From Allomuricauda sp. M10 (GTDB lineage Bacteria; Bacteroidota; Bacteroidia; Flavobacteriales; Flavobacteriaceae), in contig NZ_JAJGBN010000008.1 of the NCBI RefSeq assembly GCF_020782875.1, positions 1 through 64,000 on the forward strand: 64,000 bases of DNA. The letters run 5' to 3'. The notes under the pieces are model-generated. The model searched no databases, was not told the DNA's origin, and saw nothing but the letters and a program-made list of their open reading frames with translations. Position 1 is the first letter of the stretch. Each line of letters starts with the position of its first letter. This document shows, piece after piece, positions 26,222-35,700 of this stretch. A program made the position numbers and the translations under genes.

Positions 26222-26815
26222 CTATTTTATGATCTGTTCCAAATGGTTTCTATAACCACGAAGATACGTTTCTATCTGTGGATCTTTGATCACATTGAAA
26301 CAATGAAAGTTAGGCAGTAATTCATACCCACAAAAACGATAGTTAACCCCAACGTTGTACAAAACATCATCCGCTGTTTTGCCTTGCAACAAATATTGGT
26401 CTTTGTTCCCTGAAAATTCATCCGGGGCATTCCAAGACGCTACCATGGTCATTTTTCGTCCCTGCATCAATCCACCGGTACCATAATTTTTGGAGGGGTC
26501 CTTTCGGGTGCGGCCATCATCCTTCAATAATTTACCCAAAGCCAGTCCGGTATTAAATACCTCATCCACATATTTTTTATGGATCCAAGGAGTATTGAAC
26601 CAATACACTGGCGTATGTAGCACTACAACGTCAGCCTTGACATATTTTTCCACTTCTTCTGCGGGATCATATCCATTTTCAATTATGGTTTCGGTATAGG
26701 TATAACCGTGATCATCACAAAAGGTTTTGGTGGTTTCTGCTAGGGTTTTGGTCAATTTTCCTTCGGAAATACCATGATAATATTGATGGGCGTTGATAAT
26801 GTGTAAATGTTTCAT
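26222..26815 (-). CDS. mdaB: NAD(P)H-dependent quinone oxidoreductase, MdaB family
   Basis: Flavodoxin-fold flavoprotein of 197 residues that reduces quinones by two electrons, avoiding semiquinone radicals. Landmarks: HLHIINAHQYYHGISEGKLT at the N-terminus (flavin-binding strand and loop), VVVLHTPVYWFNTPWIHKKY, MTMVASWNAPDEFSG and FHCFNVIKDPQIE, typical of MdaB/modulator of drug activity B. It sits between the nitroreductase (79 bases upstream) and the ABM gene. The operon is probably regulated by the divergent HxlR protein. Confidence 0.92.
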   Translation of the reverse strand: MKHLHIINAHQYYHGISEGKLTKTLAETTKTFCDDHGYTYTETIIENGYDPAEEVEKYVKADVVVLHTPVYWFNTPWIHKKYVDEVFNTGLALGKLLKDDGRTRKDPSKNYGTGGLMQGRKMTMVASWNAPDEFSGNKDQYLLQGKTADDVLYNVGVNYRFCGYELLPNFHCFNVIKDPQIETYLRGYRNHLEQIIK

Positions 26816-26894
26816 CGGTTTGTTTTGAAGAATAAGAATATGGGCGGACAGCCAAGGGCCATCCGCATTTAGAGAATAATTTTGATTAAGAGGT

Positions 26895-27494
26895 TTAGAT
26901 GGAATGCACCACTGTTTCCAGATCCAATCTGGATTTTTGTTTTAGGGCTGGTTGATTGGCATCTTCCGAATCACGATACCCAATGGCAACAGCAAACAAA
27001 GAAGTATATCCATCCAGTTGTAAAACGGAATCGTACCCTTCCTTTTCAATGCCTTCCATGGGAGTGGAATCGATACCCATTGAAGCGCAGGCCCCCAAAA
27101 AGAAACCAAGGGACAAATACACTTGATGGGACAACCAAGATTTGACCACTTCTTCGTCAAGCGGTTTCAGGAATTGTTTAAAATACCCCACGCTTCCTGG
27201 TTGTAGGTGTTTTTCAATTTGTTCCTCAAACTTGTCGAGGTCGTTGATCACTGTAAAAACAACCAAATGACTGGTATCCTTCACTTTTTGATCATTAAAA
27301 AAGGACTGTTTGGCGAGTTCCTCTTTCATTTTATCATCCGAAACAAAAATGAAACGCCATGGTTGACTATTGATAGAAGAAGGACTCAACCGAAGAATTT
27401 CCTTTAAATCTTGAATTTTATATTCGGGAATTTTTTTGGTAGGGTCGTATTTTTTTGTGGTATATCGCTGTTCTGCCAGTTGTAAAAAATCCAT
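26895..27494 (-). CDS. nitroreductase-family oxidoreductase (NfsB-like)
   Basis: FMN-dependent NAD(P)H oxidoreductase, 199 residues, likely acting on quinones and nitroaromatics. It has the family N-terminus with the FMN-contacting RYTTKKYDP, SPSSINSQPWRFIFV and the C-terminal GIDSTPMEGIEKEGYD, FAVAIGYRDSED and KSRLDLETVV. ATG 27494 lies about 40 bases after a minus-strand promoter (TACGTTTG, 27542-27535) that is overlapped by an inverted repeat. It is the first gene of the nitroreductase-mdaB-ABM operon. Confidence 0.92.
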   Translation of the reverse strand: MDFLQLAEQRYTTKKYDPTKKIPEYKIQDLKEILRLSPSSINSQPWRFIFVSDDKMKEELAKQSFFNDQKVKDTSHLVVFTVINDLDKFEEQIEKHLQPGSVGYFKQFLKPLDEEVVKSWLSHQVYLSLGFFLGACASMGIDSTPMEGIEKEGYDSVLQLDGYTSLFAVAIGYRDSEDANQPALKQKSRLDLETVVHSI

Positions 27495-27514
27495 TGGTTT
27501 TATAATTTCGATTA

Positions 27515-27565
27515 AACTATACTTTTTATAGTTACAAACGTATGTATAGTTTTATATCTTTGCAA
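27515..27565. promoter_or_regulatory. divergent promoter/operator region of nitroreductase operon and hxlR
   Basis: AACTATA (27515-27521) and TATAGTT (27527-27533) form a 7-5-7 palindrome, and TATAGTT recurs at 27545-27551, 18 bases on. The minus-strand promoter is TTG (27565-27563), a 20-base spacer and TACGTTTG (27542-27535); the palindrome covers its start-site region. The plus-strand -7 box for hxlR is TATCTTTG (27555-27562). This is the layout expected for a repressor controlling both directions. Confidence 0.6.
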
Positions 27566-27609
27566 TAACGGTCAAAATGTATAGCAGGTATTTTTAAACT
27601 TTTCATTCC

Positions 27610-27960
27610 ATGTATTCTGTCGACGACAAACATTATCCTTGCAGTACCAGCCTCACAATGAAGTATATAGGAGGCAAATGGAAATCGGTAATCCTGATTC
27701 ATCTTGCCAAGGAAAAAAAGAGATATAATGAACTCCGCAAGGAAATACCCACCATTACAGAGCGTACTTTGAGTCTTCAACTAAAGGAATTGGAGTCCGA
27801 CGGATTGGTTTGCAGAAAAGTGTACACCAGTAAGCCACCCCTTAAGGTGGAATATGAACTCACTACTTTTGGCAAGACGTTGATTCCCGTCCTGGTTGCC
27901 ATTTCCGATTGGGGCAAGGAAGCTTCAAAAGCGCAGAAAAAAATTAAGGTGGAACTTTAA
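27610..27960 (+). CDS. HxlR-family transcriptional regulator
   Basis: Winged-helix regulator of 116 residues: CSTSLTMKYIGGKWKSVILIHL, RYNELRKEIPTITERTLSLQLKELESDGLV with the recognition helix, then the wing KPPLKVEYELTTFGKTLIPV. A single Cys at position 11 (YPCS) corresponds in place to the redox-sensing N-terminal Cys of quinone-stress sensors such as YodB and HypR in Bacillus, which also regulate nitroreductases. It is divergent from the nitroreductase-mdaB-ABM operon and likely represses it and itself. A second Cys lies near residue 67 (LVCRK). Confidence 0.93.
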   Translation: MYSVDDKHYPCSTSLTMKYIGGKWKSVILIHLAKEKKRYNELRKEIPTITERTLSLQLKELESDGLVCRKVYTSKPPLKVEYELTTFGKTLIPVLVAISDWGKEASKAQKKIKVEL

Positions 27961-27978
27961 CCAAAGTTTGATTTCAAC

Positions 27979-28017
27979 TAAAAAAAGAAGGTGCACCCAC
28001 CAAAGGTAAGCGCACCT
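27979..28017 (-). terminator. terminator of the phosphatase genes
   Basis: On the minus strand AGGTGC (28017-28012) pairs with GCACCT (27994-27989), followed by TCTTTTTTTAG. It lies 6 bases after the alkaline phosphatase fusion gene. Confidence 0.75.
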
Positions 28018-28022
28018 ATCCG

Positions 28023-29789
28023 TTACTTCAGTTGCAAAGCGGTCAATATTTTAGTAAAGACTTCGGTATTTTCATAAACGCCGTTGAAATCTTCTGCATG
28101 TGGACCATACGCAAACAAGGGCACCATAATTCCGGTATGGTCAATCGTTAAAAAATCACCGTGGATTGTCCCATCCTGCAAACTTCCTCCAACGATTCCG
28201 AAACCGGATGTTTCATGATCGGCGGTAATGACCACCAACGTATTCTCATTGGCATCAGCAAAACGAATGGCCGCCGCAATGGCTTGGTCAAAATCCAACA
28301 TTTCCTGCACAATGTCGCTGGTACTGTTCGAATGTCCTCCGTTGTCAATTTGAGCTCCTTCCACCATCAAAAAGAATGGCTCCTGTTTATCACCTAGAAC
28401 TTCTAAAGATTTTTTGACTGCCTCAGGCAACGTAGCTCCCCTGCCCTTCTCCATGGAAGGTACTTTGTTCTCCCCCAAATAAACTGCAGTTTGCCTGGAG
28501 AAATCTGAAAAACCCTCCAACGTTTGGTTCTGGAATACCTTGGAAATAGTTCCTTCCTGGTTTTGTCCCCCGGCCATGAAAAAATTCAAGTTGCTCTTGG
28601 TCAAATCGGCCACAAGACCTTCTGTATCGTCACGCTCCACCCGATGAGCAAAAAAAGAGGAAGGGGTTGCCCCGTAAATGGCATCCGTAGAAACAATCCC
28701 AGTATTGAAACCTTTTTTATGAACCACGTCAACCAGATTGGTCAAGACCTCACCTTTCGGCCCCACTCCAATAGCTCGGTTGTTTGTCTTGTTCCCAGTG
28801 GCCATGGCAGTTGCCCCAGCGGCAGAATCGGTGATCAAATCATCAAACGATGACGTTTTTACCAACCCGATGTTCTTTAAACCGGCAATCGTAAGTTTAC
28901 CACGATTGGCAATCATGGCCGAGGTTATTTGGGCCAGTCCATTTCCGTCCCCGATCATTAAAATGACATTCTTTGGTTTCGATTTGGCATCATAACCAAA
29001 TTTTGGTTCATAAACAGCGATCTCGTTTTTAAGTTGAAAGGTATTGGTATCCAATTTGTCCAGATACTGAACGGCCAATGCAGGTTCGTCCGTGTTGATA
29101 AAATCTACGCCCATTTTGGCCAATCGGGTCCAAGCCGTCTTGGTATCAGGTGTGGCCCAAAAGCGAAAGGGTTTGCCTGATTTCTTGGCTTTTGCAATAG
29201 CATTCTGTACAACTTCAAAATCGGGTGCGGTCATTCTTCCATAGCCGTTCCAAACCGAAAAATCCTTAAAGCTGACACTTACCAATCCTACCTTGGATAA
29301 ATCAATCTGGTCCAATTCATCCAAATTTTGATGATCGAACCAAATAAAATCAGGATACTTTTTATAGTCCTCAAGTTTAGGCCTGTTCCCGGAAACCACA
29401 AATTTGACTTTGGACAATGTTGGGTAATTTTTCAATACCCCAACCAATTCCTTCATAGTGGAATACGCTTCGGATTTTATATCGATGAGTAATTGTATTT
29501 CCCTTAAATCCCCAGATTTTTTCAATCCTTGCAATTTGTCCAAGTAAAGGGTTTCCAAAGTTTTCCCTTCTTTGATTTCATTTTCGGCATGGGTTACATA
29601 CAGCTTGCCATTTTTCAGGAATACATCGGCCTCAATGGATGCGGCACCATTGCTGTAGGCAAACCAAAATGGCAGTTCCTGTTCATAATCGTTGTGGGAA
29701 TGTACTTTGTACGTTTCTTGCGCCAACAGATTTTGATGCGCGCTTAATAACCAAAGTACCAATGCTACTACTCCAATAATTTTTTTCAT
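28023..29789 (-). CDS. phosphodiesterase-like/alkaline phosphatase fusion protein
   Basis: Secreted two-domain protein, 588 residues. After the signal peptide (to about residue 24), residues 28-250 resemble the PI-PLC/GDPD-like fold of AIM6-type proteins, with likely catalytic His32, Glu53, Asp55 and His67 (HSHNDYEQ, SIEADVFL, YVTHAEN). Residues 270-588 are an alkaline phosphatase domain: MIGDGNG (metal Asp281), DSAAGATAMATG (nucleophile Ser322), GAQIDNGGHS and ITADHETSGFG. The two activities could release phosphate from phosphodiesters in sequence. It starts one base after the stop of a second (frameshifted) phosphatase gene and is followed by a terminator, in a locus with SusCD and ECF/FecR genes. 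Confidence 0.9.
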   Translation of the reverse strand: MKKIIGVVALVLWLLSAHQNLLAQETYKVHSHNDYEQELPFWFAYSNGAASIEADVFLKNGKLYVTHAENEIKEGKTLETLYLDKLQGLKKSGDLREIQLLIDIKSEAYSTMKELVGVLKNYPTLSKVKFVVSGNRPKLEDYKKYPDFIWFDHQNLDELDQIDLSKVGLVSVSFKDFSVWNGYGRMTAPDFEVVQNAIAKAKKSGKPFRFWATPDTKTAWTRLAKMGVDFINTDEPALAVQYLDKLDTNTFQLKNEIAVYEPKFGYDAKSKPKNVILMIGDGNGLAQITSAMIANRGKLTIAGLKNIGLVKTSSFDDLITDSAAGATAMATGNKTNNRAIGVGPKGEVLTNLVDVVHKKGFNTGIVSTDAIYGATPSSFFAHRVERDDTEGLVADLTKSNLNFFMAGGQNQEGTISKVFQNQTLEGFSDFSRQTAVYLGENKVPSMEKGRGATLPEAVKKSLEVLGDKQEPFFLMVEGAQIDNGGHSNSTSDIVQEMLDFDQAIAAAIRFADANENTLVVITADHETSGFGIVGGSLQDGTIHGDFLTIDHTGIMVPLFAYGPHAEDFNGVYENTEVFTKILTALQLK

Positions 29790-29790
29790 C

Positions 29791-30917
29791 CTATTTTTTG
29801 TTCTGATTTATAGCCTGAAAAAGCTTGTGATAAATTTCGTTGTTCTCATAGATTCCCTGAAAGTATTCAGCGCCTTTCCCTTCGGCAAAAACCGGTATCA
29901 ACTCGCCACTATGCTGATTTGAATTAAAATACACCGCTACCTTATCGTTCACTTCCTTTTTATTGCCGGCTTCATCCACTTCATAGTATTTTCCAATGCT
30001 AACGCCACCGGTTTCATGATCGGCCGTGACCACCAACAAGGTATTGGGATGTTCTTTCACATAATCCAGTACCGTTCCCAAGGTTTTATCAAAATCTAGG
30101 ACTTCGGCAACCATCATTTCGGCATCTTCCGCATGACCTCCCCAGTCAATATACGAACCTTCCACCATTAAAAAGAAAGGCCTTTTCTTCTGATCAAAAT
30201 AATCCAAGGCCATTTTAGTGGCATCCTTTAGAAAATCGCCTCTGCCCTCCGTTTTTGAAGGAATGCCATCCTCGGCCAATACATAGGCATTGGGTCGATC
30301 CACAACCGGATTGGAAAGTTGAACAGTATCTAAATAATAATTCTCCTCCACTAAAGATTGAAAGAGGTCTTTCCCATCAGCTCGTTGGTTGAAGAATTTT
30401 TTTCCACCTCCTGCAAAGAAATCCACCTTTGCCGTTACCAATTGCGCAGCAATTTCCTCATGCATATCGCGATCGGTCACATGGGCATAAAAGCTGGCCG
30501 GCGTAGCGTGGGTAATGGAAGTCAAACTAATCAAACCGGTTTGATAGCCTTCTTTTTGAAGTTGCTCCAAAATGGTTTCTTGCGGAATACTATCCACAGA
30601 AACACCAATGGCCCTTTTGTAGGTTTTTTGTCCTGTTGAAAAAGCTGTTGCCCCTGCGGCAGAATCGGTAATCTTGGAACTTTTGTCCGAGGTCTTGTGT
30701 AAACCGATATGGGTAAACCTAGAAAAATTGGGGGGGGTTCCTCTCCAAAGTAATAGGCCGAGGATACCTGGGGAACGCCCATACCATCCCCAATCATCAA
30801 GATGATACTAAGTGGTTCTTCTTGATTCGTTTCAACTTGCCCATCCTTCTTTGTGGAACATCCGAATGCTACAAACGCTACAATAAAAGCCAAAATTTTA
30901 GGGTATGAAATCTTCAT
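29791..30917 (-). pseudogene. alkaline phosphatase lipoprotein, frameshifted at a C8 run
   Basis: The reading frame starts at ATG 30917 with a lipoprotein signal (MKISYPKILAFIVAFVAFGC) and the alkaline phosphatase metal site ILMIGDGMGVPQ, but shifts frame at eight C (minus strand; 30737-30730). With nine or six C the frame continues NFSRFTHIGLHKTSDKSS, then TDSAAGATAFSTGQKTY with the catalytic Ser, and joins the remaining frame that runs to 29791 (FFAGGGKKFF, VEGSYIDWGGHAED, VTADHETGGVSIG). As given, the product stops without the active site; the 3' part has an internal ATG at 30597 lacking it too. It may be phase-variable, a real pseudogene or a homopolymer sequencing error. Intact it would be about 375 residues. 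Confidence 0.85.
30730..30737. repeat. homopolymer G8/C8 tract inside phosphatase gene
   Basis: Eight G on the plus strand (C8 in the coding strand) sit exactly where the phosphatase reading frame breaks. The frame is restored when the count is divisible by three. Confidence 0.9.
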
Positions 30918-30950
30918 TATTTTCATTCAATACATTGTTTAAAAAAGCAA

Positions 30951-30977
30951 GCGGCAAGAGGAATCCCAACTTGCCGC
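30951..30977 (-). terminator. terminator between susD and the phosphatase genes
   Basis: On the minus strand GCGGCAAG (30977-30970) pairs with CTTGCCGC (30958-30951), followed by TTGCTTTTTT. It lies 23 bases after the SusD stop and before the phosphatase gene, so the phosphatases need readthrough or their own promoter. Confidence 0.8.
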
Positions 30978-30999
30978 ATGTGCTAAAAAATACACTTGG

Positions 31000-32742
31000 T
31001 TAATACCCTTCGTTCTGTTCCAGATAACCTGGCACATTTGATGCTCCATCGATGGCATCCTGTGGAATAGGAAACAATCTGTGGTGAACATCCGTATCTG
31101 TTTTTTCGGTCCAAGCATCCTCATAATGACCGAATCGGATCTGGTCTGTTCTCCTGAAACCTTCCCAGTACAATTCAAAACCACGCTCACGGAAAAGAAT
31201 GTCCAAATCTATACCTGGCAATGCTTCTGGGGTTTGGTCTGGACGTGCAGTTCTCGCGGTCCTAACAGTGTTCATGTCCACCAAGGCTCCGGCACTGTCT
31301 CCATTTCTGAGTTTTGCTTCGGCACGCATCAAATAAATTTCGGCCAAACGCATCAACACCAGATCCACACTGCTATAGTTGTTACCATTGGGCGAAGTAT
31401 GGCTAAACTGGTATTTGGATACCCTGTAGCCATTACGGTGCAACCTTCCCTCGTTGGTGAAATCAACCTGCAACACGTGGTTCACATAATCCACATTTTT
31501 ATCAGGGCCATTTCCTTTGGTTTGGATAACCGGATAGATTCGGTACCCACCATCACAGGTATAAAAGTTACCGCTTTCATCTTTTCTTGGTCCCCAAATA
31601 ACACCACGAATGATTCCCCTATTGATCTCGAAATCCTCTGCAGAGATACAATAGTAATGGTCTTCATCATTTTCAGGAGTAACACCGGTCAAATCCTGCA
31701 ATTCTGCCGGGATAATTTGGTTTTCCATGAAGAACCTGGCATCGGCTGCTGGATCTTCGGTTCCATAGGCATCTACCCAAGTTTGGTAGAAATCGGAAGT
31801 AATGGCCGGACCATCGGTACCGTCAGCACTTGGAAACTCTGGTCTTGGAAACCAAGAACCTGCCAAGGACCAATAAGCCCATCGGCTGTGCTCATTGTTC
31901 ATTACCCCGCGTTGATCCGCTGCAAAAATGATTTCAGAATTGTCATTGTTATCATCGTTGAACAGATCAAAATATTCTGGGGACAATGCAAAGGCCCCTG
32001 AATTGATGATGTTATCGGTATACCCGATTACTTTGTCCATGTCCGCATTGGTGAAATTGGGTGTACCATATGGATCACGATATACGGCCGCATTCAGGTT
32101 CAATCTTGCCAAAAAGCCCCAAACAGCCGCTTGGGTAATCCTACCAGGGCCTCTGCTCGAATTAATTACGTCCACCACTGACAAGAATTCGCTTTCAATA
32201 TAATCAATAGCATCTTGTCCCCTTAGAATTTCGGAAAGATCATCAGAATTTTCCTTTTTAAAGGCCAATCCCCAGCTATCCAGCACCAACATGTTCATAT
32301 AGGCACGTAGGGCAATCATTTCGTAAAGGGCTCCTTCCGCCTCGGTATCGCCTGCTTCTGCAAGTGGTTTCAATACTTCAATGGCAGAAAGTGCACGTGA
32401 AATATTTTTGGTCACCTCATTCCAAGAACTACCAACCAAATCATTTCCGGTTGAAATGGTATGGGCATGCGTTTCCAAAAATTTACCACCGTCATACCAA
32501 TCCGTTCCTCCACGATATGGCAAAATGGCCTCATCGGCAGCGATCAATTGCAAACCGTAATAATTAGTATGTCTCCAAGTCCAAGCCACTTGCCCATAAG
32601 CTGGGGCAATGGCACCACTGATCAGTTCTGCTTGTCCGCTTCCTTCCAGGGATTCGTCCAAAACTTCTTCCTCCAAATCGGTACAGCTCAAGTTTGAGAA
32701 TAAGGAAATCCCCAATAATGCTATTATTATCTTGTTCTTCAT
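31000..32742 (-). CDS. SusD/RagB-family nutrient-binding outer-membrane lipoprotein
   Basis: Surface lipoprotein that caps the SusC transporter and captures substrate. From ATG 32742 the 580-residue protein has a type II signal (MKNKIIIALLGISLFSNLSC, Cys20). TPR-like helices follow (EVTKNISRALSAIEVL, ALYEMIALRAYMNMLVLDSWG) with the SusD core VWGFLARLNLNAAVY and the C-terminal RLAEIYLMRAEAKLRNGD, FRERGFELYWEGFRRTDQIRFG and LFPIPQDAI. It lies 19 bases downstream of susC. The ligand cannot be told from sequence; the flanking phosphatases suggest a phosphorylated compound. An upstream ATG (32775) would spoil the signal peptide. Confidence 0.96.
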   Translation of the reverse strand: MKNKIIIALLGISLFSNLSCTDLEEEVLDESLEGSGQAELISGAIAPAYGQVAWTWRHTNYYGLQLIAADEAILPYRGGTDWYDGGKFLETHAHTISTGNDLVGSSWNEVTKNISRALSAIEVLKPLAEAGDTEAEGALYEMIALRAYMNMLVLDSWGLAFKKENSDDLSEILRGQDAIDYIESEFLSVVDVINSSRGPGRITQAAVWGFLARLNLNAAVYRDPYGTPNFTNADMDKVIGYTDNIINSGAFALSPEYFDLFNDDNNDNSEIIFAADQRGVMNNEHSRWAYWSLAGSWFPRPEFPSADGTDGPAITSDFYQTWVDAYGTEDPAADARFFMENQIIPAELQDLTGVTPENDEDHYYCISAEDFEINRGIIRGVIWGPRKDESGNFYTCDGGYRIYPVIQTKGNGPDKNVDYVNHVLQVDFTNEGRLHRNGYRVSKYQFSHTSPNGNNYSSVDLVLMRLAEIYLMRAEAKLRNGDSAGALVDMNTVRTARTARPDQTPEALPGIDLDILFRERGFELYWEGFRRTDQIRFGHYEDAWTEKTDTDVHHRLFPIPQDAIDGASNVPGYLEQNEGY

Positions 32743-32761
32743 TTTTGAAGTGTTTTTTTGA

Positions 32762-35700
32762 TTAGAATGATACATTTAAGCCAAATACCACGGTTCTAGC
32801 CTTCGGATAATTGAAGTAATCGATCCCGAAGGTCTGGATGCCATCAATAGTCAAGTTCGAGTTGATCTCAGGATCAAAACCGGTATAATCGGTGATTACA
32901 AAAAGGTTCTGACCTGTTACGGAAAGACGAATATTGTTCACCAAGCCATCCAAACCGATTAGGGCCGGTCTTAGACTGTAACCCAAGGTGGCATTGTTCA
33001 GGCGCAAGAAATCCCCATCCTCCAAATAACGGGTAGAAACCGCATTGGAATTGGTTATGTCTTCGTTAGGAAACTCCGATGCGATCGACGTGGTATTGAA
33101 GTTTGAAGCCAACAATCCTTTTTTAAACAAGGACATTGCGGTATGGTTGTATACTTTGTTACCAGAAACTCCGTTAAAGTTCAATCCTAGGTCAAAATCC
33201 TTGTACTTGAAGTTCAGGTAGAATGCATACACCAAAGGTGGAAGGGCGCTGCCCACCACTTTTCTGTCTTCAGATAAGATGCTCAAACCGTCATCTCCGA
33301 TACCCAAGAATTCTTGCATATAGAAGGAACCGATTGGCTCGCCATTGATGTTTCCGTTGATGGTGGCATCGGTCTGTCCTGCTCCTTGGGCCGCTCCAGT
33401 GGTCAAAACTTTGTAGGGCGAATTGGCCACTTCATTTTGCGTATACGCTAAATTACCTCCAATGTTATAGGAGAAATCCTTGCTGTAATCACTGTGGTAA
33501 TCCAAGGCGAATTCAATACCGTTGTTCTTGATTTCCATATCAGGGATGTTGGTCCAGTACTTATCGGTTGGCTGAATAGGATCGGCAGGGGTTACCTCCA
33601 ACAAAATATTCTTGGACACTTTCTGGAAATAATCCAGGGTTCCTGAAAGACGATTGTTGAACAAACCGAAATCCAAGCCGATGTCGACTTGTTGGGAAAC
33701 TTCCCATTGGATATCAGGATTGGCCAAACGGGTAAAAATGGTTCCATAAGGATAATCTTCCAACGAGTCTTCATCTCCATTGATTGGATAGGAATCGTTG
33801 CCATCCTTACTATCGGTATAGCTCAATTTGGTGATCTTGGATGGAATTTCCTGGTTACCGGTCTTACCCCAGCTGGCCCTTAATTTCAAATTATTGATAG
33901 CCGTGTTGGAGCTTAAAAAATCCTCGTTCATAATATTCCAACCCAATGCCACAGATGGGAAATATCCATACTTGTTGTTGCCCCCAAATTTTGAGGATCC
34001 ATCGGCACGCATAGTAGCGGTCAACAGATATTTATTATCGTAAGCATAGTTTACCCTTCCAAAGAAAGACTGCAATTCATTTTCGGTGGCATAGGTATAC
34101 ATATACGTTTGGGTACTTTCGCCACTGATCTGATCTTGATACTTTGGTTCTATACCATTGTCTGCAAAACCTTCCAATTCAAAACTCTTTTGATGCACAA
34201 AAGTTTTTTGGTAGGTGTGACCCGCCAAAACGGTAAAGTTGTGCTTATCAGTTGAATAATTGTAGGTAAGGGTATTTTCTACCAAGCTGTTCTTGTTGGT
34301 GGTATAAATGGAGTTCAACGATCCATTGATATAGCCCTCCAACAAAGAGTATGGGATGTATTGGATATCCCTTTCCGTTGTGGAATAATCAACACCCAAA
34401 TTCAATTTGTAGGTCAACCCGTCTATAATTTCAATGGATGGGGACACGTTGGCCAAAATCCTATGGTTTAGGGCCTCATCACTGAAAATCTTTTCTCGGG
34501 TCAATGGGTTCAATGCATTGTCCAGCATGGCGGGTTGCCCATTAACATACAATGGAAGAGTTGGATTCATTTGAAGCATATCCCCAACAATGGCTCTTGA
34601 ATCTGCTCTTAGGTTTTCGGTCCTACTGGCCGTCATGTTAAATTCTACCTTGAAACGGTCGTTCAATGCTTTTTGTACCAAATTCAATCGGCCTGAATAC
34701 CTTTTAAGGTCGTTTGCCCTTAAAATACCTTCTTGATCATTTACGCCCAATGAAGCGTGATAGGAGAATTTTTCAGCCCCCCCACCCATGGACAAGTTTA
34801 TATTTTTAGAGAAACCGGTTCGGCTCAAGGCATCTTGCCAATCGGTATTGGCTCCGCCATCATCCAAATTGCCGCCAGCGGCCACTACTTGTTGACGGAA
34901 CTCATTGGCACTGAATACATCAACTTTATTGGCCAAAGTTGAAAAGCCGGTAGATACACTCAAATCCATTTGGGTACGTCCTGCTTTTCCTTTTTTGGTG
35001 GTGATCACAATAACCCCATTTGCGGCCCTGGCTCCGTAAATAGCTGCTGCAGAGGCATCTTTCAACACATCGATGCTTTGGATATCCTGTGGGTTGATAA
35101 AGTTCAATGGGTTAGTAGGCACTCCAGTACCTGTATTGTCCAAAGCAAAACCATCGATTACATATAACGGAGTGGTACCGGAACGCAAGCTTCCCACCCC
35201 ACGGATGATAACATCCTGGGCGGCACCTGGCTCACCACTTACGTTGGAAATATTGACACCCGCAACTTTACCTTGTAAAAGCTGCCCGGGGTTCATCACG
35301 ATTCCTTTATTGAAATCCTCACTTTCCACAGAGGCAATGGAACCGGTAACGTCGGTTTTTCTTTGGGTGCCGTAACCAACTACCACTACATCTTCCAATT
35401 GGGTGGCATCGGCCAACAATTGCACATCAATATTGGTTCTACCATCCACGGCAATTTCTTTTGGACTATACCCCAGATACGAGAATTGCAGTATTGAGTT
35501 ACTTTCCACATCTATGGAATACCTTCCATCAAAATCAGTAATGGTACCATTTCCTGACCCCTTTTCCTGTACGGATGCGCCCGCCAGTGGAATTCCGTTT
35601 TCATCAGTAACGGTTCCCGAAACGGTAATAAAAACGACTTCCACAATCCTTTGGGGAGCCTTGGGTTTTACATCTATGGAAATGGTGTGGTTGATCCTTC

